In this document: positions 17,202-25,987 of the stretch, piece after piece | How the letters are laid out: each line of letters starts with the position of its first letter | Position numbering within the stretch: position 1 is the stretch's first letter | Origin: Bifidobacterium psychraerophilum | GTDB taxonomy: Bacteria; Actinomycetota; Actinomycetes; Actinomycetales; Bifidobacteriaceae | Length of the DNA stretch: 64,000 nt | Assembly: GCF_000741705.1 (NCBI RefSeq) | Contig: NZ_JGZI01000010.1 | Span: forward strand, 558,001-622,000 | Reading direction: 5' to 3' | Program-made: the position numbers and the translations under genes | Notes under the pieces: generated by a model | What the model was told of the DNA's origin: nothing | Databases searched by the model: none | Seen by the model: the letters and a program-made list of their open reading frames with translations, nothing else

Positions 17202-20200
17202 TCAGCTGAGGATGTTGGCTGTGGTTTCGGCTCGGTGGGACAAATAGTACGGGCGTACCGCGAACACCAGAAACAGTATGGCAAGCACCAGCAGGATGAG
17301 GATGCCGACACCCCCGGTGTAGGGCAGGTTCGCCAGGGAGTGGGCCGGGTCGGCCACCATGACCGCGCGCCCATCCTGGGACACGAAGGCCAGGCTGGTG
17401 CCATGGGCACGATACGACGCCAAGGTCACCTCACTGGCGTCGGTGTTCCACACCGGGAGCACCTCCACCATGAAGGCCGGCACCTTGAAATACCCCGACG
17501 GGGCCGTACTCTCCCTCAGGGAGAGCGCACGAGCCTCCACACCCTGCAACGACAGCGTGCCGTCCGTGTGGGAGAAGACCTCACTGAGCGCACCCGCGTC
17601 ACCGGGCACCGCCAAGCGGTACACGCCCGGAGCCAGCTGCACGAAGCCGAGCGGCTGCCCGTCGCGCGTCACCTCGAAACCCGCGCCACCCAATACCCTG
17701 GTGGTGTCGTCCTTGTCGACCTTCACCAGGTCCAACCCGAACACATACGCGTTCGCCACGGCGCTCCTGGACTCCACGCCCGGGCCCGCATCATCCCAAC
17801 CCGATGAGACCCCCGCCACCCGTGAGCGGGTCAGGGTCGCCGTGTTCACATTCGGATGCAGTCCCCCACCACCCGGAGCGGACAGGGACGCGCCCGTGTT
17901 CAACACCGCCGCATACCTGATACGGATCAGCGAACCCACGGGAACCGAGGCCTTATTCGCCACACGACCGGACACATCCTCAGCAAACACAGCCTTCAAG
18001 CCGCTCACACTCAACGTGTCACCAGACACCCCGACCGACAAACCAGCCGTGCCCGTCACATCCGTACCCGGCGACGGCACATCCATCAACACCCGCACCC
18101 CGGACACGGCGGGCAACGTCAAGCCGGGGTCGGCCACATCAGTCAGGTCGAACACGTAAGAGGAATACGGCAAAGAAGCGAAGGACGACAGGTCGGGCAC
18201 CTGCAATGCGATCTCATACTCCACCGCCGCACCCAGATCGAAACCATCCATACCAGCATCATTCACAACCCGCTTCGCAACATCCGTGATACTCGTCTTC
18301 AACGAGGCACGACCCAACCTGGGCTTGCCCTTGACGCCGGCGTCGGCGAAATCCACCATACGACCATCACCACCGTCCAACACCGGGTTGAAGACCCTGG
18401 TGCCCACGATGATCGGCAGGGAACCACCCGACGCCTGACTATCATCCACCACCAAATACAAGCCAGGACCGGACACCGGCAACACCACAGTCGACAGGGA
18501 AGAGAACGTGCCGGCGGGCAGGCTGCCCGCCACCGGGCCCAGGGACGCGGTGTCACCCGCCAACGCGCGCGCGAACAACTGCAGACTGCCCGCATACGGA
18601 CTGAACGCCGAAGTCACATCATCACTCAACGGACTGGTCGGATACCCCAACCAGTGAGATGCCACCCAGCCGATGGGATTACCAGCATCCACACCCACAC
18701 CACCAGCCACACCAGCCGCAGCCAGAAGCACGGACACCAACCCGGCAGGGGTCGTCAATTTCACCGACCCGAGCGCACCCGTATGATCGAACACCGTATC
18801 CGTGTAATCACCGATTTTGTACGCCTTCAACCCACCCGATGTGGTACCCGTCACGTCGATGCCGTAGGAGGGAGGGGTCTTCACCTTCCAACCTTTGATC
18901 GTGGTCTTCACCGGCTCGGTGGCCCTATTCGTCAACCCCGTGGTCGCACTGCCATCCTGCTGCCCCCACACATACAGGTCATAATCCTTCGACACATCCG
19001 GCATCAACGACTCGGGCAACGCCATGTTCCCGCCAGCACTCGTACGACCCGAACCCAACACCATGTTCGTGGCCGGATCCACGACCTTCCAACCCATGTC
19101 CGAGCCCAGATCAGAACTACCCGACAGACTCAAGGCCCGCGACCCCGCAGCACCCGACACCGAAGCAGACCACGTATGCAGCTGCTTGCCGGGCTCGACA
19201 TAGGTCAACCGCAAATCACCAGACGTATTCTGACCCTGATCACCACTATCCGCAGACAACACCAACTGCTCAAGACCCAAACGAACAGCAGGACGCAAAC
19301 CCGAAGAGGTGAAAAACGTAGTGTCGTCGGAGGTGCTACCACCGCTGAGTACTGTAAACGCAATATTCGTGTAGTACCAGTGAGCAGAACGCAGCCAAAA
19401 GGCAAAAATACCATTGGCACAACTACCTGTGGGACAGGCAAGATTAGCGTCTGATGCCCCGCCAGAAGTGTGGTTGAAATACTTATTCACATCACCGATC
19501 GACAAGGGGAATACCTGGTACGCGTTCACCGAATCGGACTGCTGCGTATAACTCCCGGAGCCACACCCCACAGGCTGAGCAGCCGTGCACACGCCCTCCA
19601 CTGGAGCGGCACGCAGCAAGGATTGCTCGAAGGAGGAATAATTCACAGCACCCACAGCATCCGACACCAAAGCCAGATTCGACCGATACGCACCCGCCGC
19701 ACTGTCAAAAGAATTGCTTGGGGGATAATTCGCATCAAACGAAATACCGGAAGTCACCGTATCATCAGCCCACAGCAAGGCCTCATTTGCCGCAACCGAC
19801 GTGGTAGCGGACTTCGTCCACGCCTGATTCTGACCAAAATCGGCATCCGGCACACTCGCCACCGCGCCCTTAGCCAGAGTCTTGTACCCGCCGGACACCG
19901 TTGCACCGCCATAGGTGCCCGCACTCCCCTGCTTGCCAAACACAATCCGACGCGTCGAAGCCCAATTACCCGAAGCCACAGGAAGCGCACCCGCACCCAG
20001 CGTACTGAAATACCCATCAGGCCCCAGATCAACAGGAGCAGCAGACGCCCGATCCACCGGCAGCGCCACCAACACAAGAGGCAGGACCAGGAACAGGGAC
20101 AACAGGAAGGCGACTACTGCCCCCCCCCCCCCCCGACACGGCACATGGCTGGCACACCCAGAGCGACCAACACGACCAGACACACGACGACCGACAGCAC

Positions 20201-20213
20201 GCAAGCAAGCCAT
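17202..20213 (-). CDS. LPxTG-anchored pilin-like surface protein, probably phase variable
   Basis: A 1003-aa cell-wall protein. An Arg-rich n-region of about 30 residues leads through a poly-Gly stretch into a hydrophobic core (AVVAFLLSLFLVLPLVLVAL), with likely cleavage at ASA|AP. Residues about 60-320 end in FAFWLRSA and a GLRPAVRLGLE block resembling DUF6273. Next come Ig-like regions, a pilin-type segment (LKAYKIGDYTD), an isopeptide-forming fimbrial domain (YSSYVFDLTDVADPGLTL) and a Cna_B/SpaA domain with E-box-like LRESTAPSGYF. LPYTG at 963-967, a membrane helix and a basic tail end it. I see no YPK pilin motif, so it may be a tip or directly anchored adhesin. ATG 20213 has GGGAG 7 nt upstream. 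No sortase gene is near. Fifteen G lie in codons 27-32. Confidence 0.88.
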   Translation of the reverse strand: MACLRAVGRRVSGRVGRSGCASHVPCRGGGGAVVAFLLSLFLVLPLVLVALPVDRASAAPVDLGPDGYFSTLGAGALPVASGNWASTRRIVFGKQGSAGTYGGATVSGGYKTLAKGAVASVPDADFGQNQAWTKSATTSVAANEALLWADDTVTSGISFDANYPPSNSFDSAAGAYRSNLALVSDAVGAVNYSSFEQSLLRAAPVEGVCTAAQPVGCGSGSYTQQSDSVNAYQVFPLSIGDVNKYFNHTSGGASDANLACPTGSCANGIFAFWLRSAHWYYTNIAFTVLSGGSTSDDTTFFTSSGLRPAVRLGLEQLVLSADSGDQGQNTSGDLRLTYVEPGKQLHTWSASVSGAAGSRALSLSGSSDLGSDMGWKVVDPATNMVLGSGRTSAGGNMALPESLMPDVSKDYDLYVWGQQDGSATTGLTNRATEPVKTTIKGWKVKTPPSYGIDVTGTTSGGLKAYKIGDYTDTVFDHTGALGSVKLTTPAGLVSVLLAAAGVAGGVGVDAGNPIGWVASHWLGYPTSPLSDDVTSAFSPYAGSLQLFARALAGDTASLGPVAGSLPAGTFSSLSTVVLPVSGPGLYLVVDDSQASGGSLPIIVGTRVFNPVLDGGDGRMVDFADAGVKGKPRLGRASLKTSITDVAKRVVNDAGMDGFDLGAAVEYEIALQVPDLSSFASLPYSSYVFDLTDVADPGLTLPAVSGVRVLMDVPSPGTDVTGTAGLSVGVSGDTLSVSGLKAVFAEDVSGRVANKASVPVGSLIRIRYAAVLNTGASLSAPGGGGLHPNVNTATLTRSRVAGVSSGWDDAGPGVESRSAVANAYVFGLDLVKVDKDDTTRVLGGAGFEVTRDGQPLGFVQLAPGVYRLAVPGDAGALSEVFSHTDGTLSLQGVEARALSLRESTAPSGYFKVPAFMVEVLPVWNTDASEVTLASYRAHGTSLAFVSQDGRAVMVADPAHSLANLPYTGGVGILILLVLAILFLVFAVRPYYLSHRAETTANILS
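20120..20134 (-). repeat. Homopolymeric G15 tract in the signal-peptide coding region
   Basis: Fifteen C in a row on the + strand read as G15 in the surface-protein gene. With 15 G the frame from ATG 20213 is open into the mature protein. A second frame entered from upstream starts (GTG 20311, ATG 20287) meets TAG right after the tract, but would join the mature protein if the tract had 13 or 16 G. Such runs change length by polymerase slippage, and poly-G tracts near bifidobacterial pilus genes are known to suggest phase variation. The count itself may vary in sequencing. Confidence 0.9.
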
Positions 20214-20412
20214 AGGAACACTCCCGCCTTAACACCATCCCCCGCGTGACTGCTCGTCAAAACCCGGTAGAGCCGGAAGCCCTGCATGAACGGCAGTTGC
20301 GAGGAGGACACGCAACGAACATGATGTCCTTAATCATACAATACGTATATATTATGTTCCGACCTAGTACCTGACGACGTTGGAAGTTGGCATCCCATGG
20401 CCCGGTGTGCAG

Positions 20413-21822
20413 CTAGTCCTCGAGTTGTTCGCCCTTGCGTTCGGGGAGCATCAGGGCGCTGAGGCATGCGAGCGCGAAGGCCACGCAAAACACGATGAAG
20501 GTGACGGTTTTCTCACCGTTGCCCAGCGCGAGGAAGAAGGGCACCAGCAGTGGGGCCGCGATAGCGGCCAGCCGTCCGACCGATGCCGCGGCCCCCGCAG
20601 CGGCGGCACGTAGGCGTGTCGGGTATATCTCCGGTGTGATGGCGTACAGCACACCCCACGCTCCCAGATTCGCCGCGGAGAGCAGCATGCCGAATCCAAG
20701 CACCTGAGCCACGGAATCCGCCTGCGAGAACAGCAGGGCGGCGATGGCGGAAACAGCGAGGAAGGTGCATAGCGTGCGTCTTCTACCCCACACTTCGACC
20801 AGCCATGCCGCCAGGAAGTATCCCGGCAACTGTGCGATGGCGATAAGCAGCGAGTATCCGAAGGAACTGGTCAGGGAGCCGAACTGTTCGGTCAGCAGCG
20901 ACGGCATCCATGTGAAGGCCCCGTAGTAGGCAAAGTTCACGAAGAACCATGTCATCCAAATCGCGGCCGTTCTCCCCCGGAATCTGCTGTCGAACAGTGC
21001 TCTTGTGGGGATCCGTTGCAACGGCGCCTGCCGTGGGGATGCGACCGGAGCCACTCCTCCGGCCTCTTCGAAATATCGGACCGCTGCTTCGGCACGGTCG
21101 TCCATGCCTTTCGACTCCAAATATCTCACAGATTCAGGAATATGGATTCTTGCGACGATCGCATAGAGCAGCGGAAGCGCCCCGATGAGCAGGGCCCAGC
21201 GCCATCCCCAGTCCCCCGTATTGGGAATGACGTAATACCCTATGGCGGCTGCGACAATCCAACCGATGGCCCAGAAGGATTCGAGCAGCACCGTCATCCT
21301 TCCCCGGTGTGCCGCAGGAGAGAATTCACTGATCAGGGTCGAAGCCACAGGAAGTTCGGCACCCAGGCCGAGTCCTATGACGAAGCGCGCCAGCAACAGG
21401 GCCAGTAGGGTCATCGACAGCGCCATGCCCGCACTGGCTATGCCGAATATCACCAGGGTTGCGGTGAACACCGTTTTGCGCCCTATCCGGTCGGCCAGAA
21501 AACCACCGAGAGCGGCACCGATCGCCATACCGACGAAGCCTATGGACAGCACCCAGGATCGCTCGCTGAGAGTGAGCTGGAAATGTGGGTCGGCTGCGAT
21601 CGCGGCCACGACGAATGAGACCAGTCCGACGTCCATCGCATCGAAGGCCCATCCGATGCCGGACGCGAGCAGCAGTTTCCTGTGGGCGCGGTTGACCGGC
21701 AAACGGTCCAAGCGCTGATTCCTGCTCAGGCTCTGCGGCTGTTCCGAGGACTGCGTGGCAGCAAGCACGGGCGAATCAGCCGGTGACGACGAATCTGCAT
21801 GGTGTTCCGTGGGCTTACGCAT
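20413..21822 (-). CDS. Major facilitator superfamily transporter
   Basis: A 469-aa 12-helix transporter of the metabolite:H+ symporter type. The first helix carries GIGWAFDAMDVGLVSF, typical of the family that includes aromatic-acid and NiaP-like niacin transporters. The signature loops are present: GGFLADRIGRKTVF after helix 2, RFVIGLGLGAELPVAST in helix 4, and the PTRLRAAAAG loop in the C-half (EIYPTRLRAAAAGAAASVGR). The N-terminus is a 45-residue polar extension. ATG 21822 has AAGGA 6 nt upstream. It stands alone between the surface-protein gene and scpB. The substrate could be niacin, an aromatic acid or a sugar; the sequence does not decide. Confidence 0.88.
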   Translation of the reverse strand: MRKPTEHHADSSSPADSPVLAATQSSEQPQSLSRNQRLDRLPVNRAHRKLLLASGIGWAFDAMDVGLVSFVVAAIAADPHFQLTLSERSWVLSIGFVGMAIGAALGGFLADRIGRKTVFTATLVIFGIASAGMALSMTLLALLLARFVIGLGLGAELPVASTLISEFSPAAHRGRMTVLLESFWAIGWIVAAAIGYYVIPNTGDWGWRWALLIGALPLLYAIVARIHIPESVRYLESKGMDDRAEAAVRYFEEAGGVAPVASPRQAPLQRIPTRALFDSRFRGRTAAIWMTWFFVNFAYYGAFTWMPSLLTEQFGSLTSSFGYSLLIAIAQLPGYFLAAWLVEVWGRRRTLCTFLAVSAIAALLFSQADSVAQVLGFGMLLSAANLGAWGVLYAITPEIYPTRLRAAAAGAAASVGRLAAIAAPLLVPFFLALGNGEKTVTFIVFCVAFALACLSALMLPERKGEQLED

Positions 21823-21982
21823 AAGGCATCCTTCTGCTCAGGGACGTGGCCTGCTTCTCTCTACAAGGCACCGGATACACACGACGATAATGCACAGGGC
21901 ACAGCATCCATAAGGGATATCCGCACACCATACGCCCAGTCCGCTGCGAGCATGACGTTGCGGGTCCCGTCCTGTAGTGCAC

Positions 21983-22666
21983 CTACCGGTGTTCCTCCTC
22001 ATCGATCACCGCATCGACCTGCGGAAGGAAGGGAGCCAAAGAGGGCAGATCGGCAATACTTTCCAAACCCATATGGTCAAGGAAATCAGGTGTGGTCGCC
22101 AGCAATCCTGCCCTGGTATCCGGGTCGGCACCGTCCTCTTGCACAAGCCCTCGTATTGACAGGGAGCGGATCACGCCGTCCGAATTCACCCCGCGTATCG
22201 CGGCGACCTGCGCCCTGGTAATGGGCTGCTTGTACGCGATAATCGACAAAGCCTCCAAAGCCGCCTGCGACAATTTGGCGCTCTGCCCATCGGTGACGAA
22301 GGCGGATACCACGTTCTCGTACACCGCGCGACTGCAATACTGCCAGCCCCGGGCGGTGTGCCTGAGTTCGAAGCCACGCATCGGCTTCGAGGCATCTCCC
22401 TCATAATCATCCTGCAGATCGGCAAGGGCCTCTTCGACCTGATCCTGGGCTGTTGACAGCACCCTCGCCAGATCGGCGCTGTGCTGGGGCTGATCCGCAG
22501 CCATCAGCATGGCTTCCAGGCACGCGGGGAGACCGCCCGGGAAATCGTTCACGTCAAAATCCACGTATTCAGGTCGGGTGTCAACAGGTCTGGAGTTCTG
22601 CTGCGATGCCACCTCCGTGCCCGTCGTCTCTTCGAAGTCATCGCCCTGATACTCGGTACCCTCCAT
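21983..22666 (-). CDS. scpB: Segregation and condensation protein B
   Basis: Winged-helix kleisin-associated subunit of the SMC-ScpAB condensin. The 227-aa protein has an acidic, Gly/Thr-rich N-terminus of about 45 residues. The conserved part begins LPACLEAMLMAADQPQ, with LSQAALEALSIIAYKQPITR and IRGVNSDGVIRSLSIRGLVQE, the ScpB hallmark. ATG 22666 follows GGAGGAG; GTG or ATG codons a little upstream are less well placed. It is the last of the parA-scpA-scpB set, about 80 nt after scpA. The smc gene lies at 47-51 kb. Confidence 0.95.
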   Translation of the reverse strand: MEGTEYQGDDFEETTGTEVASQQNSRPVDTRPEYVDFDVNDFPGGLPACLEAMLMAADQPQHSADLARVLSTAQDQVEEALADLQDDYEGDASKPMRGFELRHTARGWQYCSRAVYENVVSAFVTDGQSAKLSQAALEALSIIAYKQPITRAQVAAIRGVNSDGVIRSLSIRGLVQEDGADPDTRAGLLATTPDFLDHMGLESIADLPSLAPFLPQVDAVIDEEEHR

Positions 22667-22744
22667 GACTCCTCCTCTCCCCTTCGTCATTCATCGCGAT
22701 GCCCCGGCCTTTAGCGCATAGGACATCATCATTGTCGTGTAGGA

Positions 22745-23662
22745 CTATGCAAAATCCTTGGCGCTCATCGTGACTTCCTGGGTATCTTCGGCATCGACAT
22801 CCCATCGCAGATACAACTCTTCGAAAGGCCCAGCCTGTTTCACGTGCAAGGCCCCCTGTTTGAAGAAGGCCAGGATCGCCAGGAAGCGGGCCACCATCTC
22901 CATCGTCGACCGCGCATCAGCCACCAAGGCCTTGAAGGTCACCACGGCACCCTTGTGCACCGTCAGCCGCTCCCTGACCAGAGACGCCTGCTGCTGCAGA
23001 TCCACAATCGGCACATGCAGCTGGGCGACCGAAACCTCGGTCATCGGAGCATTGGCCAGCACCTGTGCGGCGATTCTGGCGAGCGCCTCACCGTCGACAT
23101 CCCACTGCAGGGGAGGCAAACGGTCGGCAAAGGACCTGTCGCTTTCGGGCGTATGAGGATACCGTCCCGAATTGGCGGCCAGCAGCACGCGAAAATCGTC
23201 ACCCGCACGCTTGAAGGCCTTGTATTGCAGCAGACGGGCGAAAATCAGATCCCGCTCGCGCAAGGCTTCCATGCTCTGCTCACTGGGTGATCCGTCATCA
23301 CCACCAGGCAGCAATGCGGCGCTTTTGGCCTCGATGAGCACCGCGGCGACGTCAAGGAATGCGCTCGCCTCATCCATGCTGTTCTCGAAATCCAACTGCC
23401 GCACATAGGCGATGAACTCCTCGGTGATGGTCGACAGCGAGACCTCGGTGAGTTCCAATCTGCGGTTGGCGAGCAGGGCCAGCAAGGCGTCGAAAGGACC
23501 TTGGTACACATCCAGATTCACCGAGAAACCCTGTTCTCCGTACTCATCGCCGCGGCTTTCGCCTTCACCCGGGTTGCGGGCGAAGTCCACGGCGACACTC
23601 ACATCAGCGTGTTCGGCAATGCCTCCACGGGTGAATGCGCCTTCGGCCTCCTGCCCGTCCAT
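22745..23662 (-). CDS. scpA: Segregation and condensation protein A
   Basis: Kleisin subunit that bridges the SMC heads and binds ScpB. The 305-aa protein has a 50-residue variable N-terminus, then the kleisin start VNLDVYQGPFDALLALL and LTEVSLSTITEEFIAYV. ATG 23662 shares its A with the parA stop (TGATG), so the two are translationally coupled and there is little room for a separate ribosome site. The C-terminal winged-helix region (LRWDVDAEDTQEV) is shorter than in Firmicutes but usual for actinobacteria. Its coding sequence also contains a partial parS-like site. Confidence 0.94.
   Translation of the reverse strand: MDGQEAEGAFTRGGIAEHADVSVAVDFARNPGEGESRGDEYGEQGFSVNLDVYQGPFDALLALLANRRLELTEVSLSTITEEFIAYVRQLDFENSMDEASAFLDVAAVLIEAKSAALLPGGDDGSPSEQSMEALRERDLIFARLLQYKAFKRAGDDFRVLLAANSGRYPHTPESDRSFADRLPPLQWDVDGEALARIAAQVLANAPMTEVSVAQLHVPIVDLQQQASLVRERLTVHKGAVVTFKALVADARSTMEMVARFLAILAFFKQGALHVKQAGPFEELYLRWDVDAEDTQEVTMSAKDFA
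22836..22851. other. Degenerate parS-like site inside scpA
   Basis: The 16-mer TGTTTCACGTGCAAGG matches the bacterial parS consensus TGTTTCACGTGAAACA at 13 of 16 positions; the first 11 bases are exact. It encodes HVKQ in ScpA, so the match may simply come from coding. It is close to a ParA-family gene, which is why I list it. Confidence 0.25.
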
Positions 23663-24501
23663 CAGGCAACTATGCCCCTACTGATGAGCTCACGGGCGAC
23701 CTCACGGTATTCCTTGGAGGTCTTATGGGTCGGTGCGTACATGCTGATCGGCGCTCCGGAAACCGTGGCGTCGGGCAGTTTGATCGACCGGGTGATCACC
23801 GTATGGAAGACCTTCCCCTTGAAGGCTTCGAAAATACGCTGCAACACCTCCTCGGAGTGCAGGGTCCTGGTGTACATCGTGACCAGAACCCCATACACCT
23901 CAAGCGAGGGATTGATGCGATTGCGCACCTTCTCGATGGACTGCATCAGCAGGGCCACCCCGCGAAGTGCAAAGAACTCGGCTGCAACGGGTATGACCAC
24001 GCCATCGGCGGCGGTGAGCGCATTCACCGTCAGCAGGCCCAAAGAGGGTTGGCAATCGATGATGATCAGATCATATTCGTCCCTGAGCGGCCTGAGCGTA
24101 CCTGCGAGGACCTGTTCCCTACCGACCTCGGTGACCAACTGCACTTCGGCGGCGGAAAGATCGATATTCGCCGGAATGATGTCCAGGTTGGGGAATCGGG
24201 TGTGCACCACCACTTCGTGGACATCCATCGAGGGGTTGAACAAGGCGGTGTAAATCGTATTGTCAACGCTATTGGCGTTGATGCCCAGACCGACCGTCGC
24301 CGCACCTTGCGGATCGAAGTCCACGATCAGCACCCTGCGGCCGTAAAGGCTCAGCGCGCCGGCGATATTGATCGAACTGGTGGTTTTACCGACCCCGCCC
24401 TTCTGGTTGCACATGGCGACGATGCGGGCAGGTCCATGTTCGTTCAATGGTTCAGGGGCGGCGAAGGTTTCATACTCTCGCCCAAGCAAATCCGTAGGCA
24501 T
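23662..24501 (-). CDS. ParA/Soj-family ATPase
   Basis: Deviant Walker-A ATPase of the chromosome/plasmid partition family. The 279-aa protein has KGGVGKTTSSINIAGAL (deviant P-loop), the Walker A' region VLIVDFDPQGAATVGLG and DLIIIDCQPSLGLL, then the C-terminal RTLHSEEVLQRI segment. No ParB gene is next to it. Instead it is coupled to scpA, an arrangement widely seen in actinobacteria, so it is probably the SMC-associated paralogue rather than the origin-proximal ParA. ATG 24501 is preceded by a GGGGG run; spacing is short. About 25 residues precede the P-loop fold. Confidence 0.92.
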   Translation of the reverse strand: MPTDLLGREYETFAAPEPLNEHGPARIVAMCNQKGGVGKTTSSINIAGALSLYGRRVLIVDFDPQGAATVGLGINANSVDNTIYTALFNPSMDVHEVVVHTRFPNLDIIPANIDLSAAEVQLVTEVGREQVLAGTLRPLRDEYDLIIIDCQPSLGLLTVNALTAADGVVIPVAAEFFALRGVALLMQSIEKVRNRINPSLEVYGVLVTMYTRTLHSEEVLQRIFEAFKGKVFHTVITRSIKLPDATVSGAPISMYAPTHKTSKEYREVARELISRGIVA

Positions 24502-24829
24502 ACCCCCACAGTACCAACATATCCCGTCGTGTCCGCAATTATTGCCTGTACCATGTTTCGCTATCCCCCATCATCCAGGATCCATGACCGCTACGGGACC
24601 CGGAGTCGCATGAAGAATAACCGATATCGTAGCTGATATTTGATTATTGAGAGTATTTCTATTGCTCTTATGCAAATCACGTTGATTTCTTCGTTAATTT
24701 CTCGCAATGATAACGAAACACGTAATTGATATTCCACATAGCAAGAGTTTTCTTTGCCTCCACCAGCTGCGGCTGACCACAACACTGCACCGTCACAGGC
24801 CTCATCCTCACAGAATGAGAAATACCGAT
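24502..24829 (+). promoter_or_regulatory. AT-rich intergenic region upstream of the PotD-like gene
   Basis: The stretch 24610-24750 is clearly lower in GC than the surroundings. A candidate promoter for the rightward gene is TTGAGA at 24647-24652, 16 nt from TATGCA at 24669-24674; the -10 is weak. Other TTGAT(T/A) hexamers occur near 24690 and 24727 without good partners. The minus-strand parA promoter must lie here too. No gene is seen. Confidence 0.35.
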
Positions 24830-25939
24830 ATGAAGAAACCCTACGCACCCATTCTCGCCACATGTTCAGCCGCCGCCTTACTGCTCACAGCAGGATGCGC
24901 GTCAGGAGTCGGAACGGAGAGTTTCACCGAAAGCTCCGCAGCGGCCTCCTTCACGCCCGCGAGCAGCGGCGAACTGCACATCTACACGTGGTCTGACTAC
25001 TATCCGACAGACCTGCTCGAAAGTTTTGAATCGGATACCGGGATCAAAGCGACCATTGATTATTACGAAAGCAACGAGGCCCTGATGTCGAAGATGGAGG
25101 CGACCTCCGGCAGCGGATACGACATCGTGGTGCCGAGCGATTACGCGGTCCAGCTACTGGCGGACGACGGTCTGTTGCAGAAGATCAACGCACTCGACCT
25201 GCCCAACGGCTCCAACATCGAAGAGGACTTCCGTGAGGTGTATTACGACAAGGGACGCGAGTATTCAGCACCCTATCTCTATGGCACCACGGGATACATG
25301 TATGACTCCTCACTGCTGAAGGACGGCGAGGAGGCCCCGGACAGCTGGGAGGACTATTTCACATCCGACGCTGCATGGAACAAGAGTCCCGGCATCTTCA
25401 ACGACCAGACGGACGGCGTCAACGCCGCCCTCCGGGCGACCGGAGGCGAGCCCTGCTCGACCGATGCGAAGGAACTCCAGGCCGCGCAGGATCTGCTGAT
25501 GGAATACAAGAGCAAGGTGCAGAACATCAGTTCCGACACCGTCATCGATCGCCTGATCTCCGGCGAGAATTCGGTGGCGATGATCTGGAACGGTGCCGGG
25601 CACAGGGTCACCACCGAAAAGTCGAGTATGACCTACGTGTATGCGAAGGAAGGCGTGTCCTCCTACCAGGACAACTGGGCCGTACCGTCGGGTGCGGAAA
25701 ACGTCCAGCAGGCACTGACCTTCATCAACTGGATGCTTGAGCCCGAGCATGCCGCCGCGGCAGCGAACTACCAGGGCTACGATGCGGGGATCACAGGCGT
25801 CGACAAGCTGCTTGACGAGAGTCTGCGCAACGATCCGGCCGTGATGCCGCCCGATGATGCCGACATAGAGCTGATACCCACCTGCTCCAATGCGACCATC
25901 AACAGCTATTCGAAGATCTGGGAGAGTTTCAGATCCTGA
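24830..25939 (+). CDS. PotD-like polyamine-binding lipoprotein
   Basis: Extracellular receptor related to the spermidine/putrescine-binding protein. The product of about 369 aa has a lipoprotein signal (MKKPYAPILATCSAAALLLT, lipobox TAGC). The family start is ELHIYTWSDYYPTDLLESFE, then YDIVVPSDYAVQLLADDGLL, YGTTGYMYDSS and GAGHRVTTEKSS. The acidic pocket residues appear in the usual places (SDY, WNGAG). ATG 24815 would add five residues and is an equal candidate; neither has a strong ribosome site. No permease or ATPase genes accompany it, so it is an orphan receptor or works with distant partners. The amidohydrolase gene follows 48 nt later. Both are on the strand opposite to parA and xerD. 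Confidence 0.88.
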   Translation: MKKPYAPILATCSAAALLLTAGCASGVGTESFTESSAAASFTPASSGELHIYTWSDYYPTDLLESFESDTGIKATIDYYESNEALMSKMEATSGSGYDIVVPSDYAVQLLADDGLLQKINALDLPNGSNIEEDFREVYYDKGREYSAPYLYGTTGYMYDSSLLKDGEEAPDSWEDYFTSDAAWNKSPGIFNDQTDGVNAALRATGGEPCSTDAKELQAAQDLLMEYKSKVQNISSDTVIDRLISGENSVAMIWNGAGHRVTTEKSSMTYVYAKEGVSSYQDNWAVPSGAENVQQALTFINWMLEPEHAAAAANYQGYDAGITGVDKLLDESLRNDPAVMPPDDADIELIPTCSNATINSYSKIWESFRS

Positions 25940-25987
25940 CGTGAAGCGCTCCGAGAAAACCCCATCCGAACACCACGACAAGGAGTG

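Noticed and set aside
17856-19454. 532-codon open frame on the + strand inside the surface-protein gene
   Set aside because: It is antisense to a gene with a clear signal peptide, domains and LPxTG anchor. The translation is His/Arg/Thr-rich without recognisable domains, as expected for the complement of a high-GC gene.
20029-20238. Third reading frame across the G tract (Cys/Ser/Gly-rich product)
   Set aside because: The product has no signal peptide or family features and ends in mid-gene; only the other two frames make sensible leaders.
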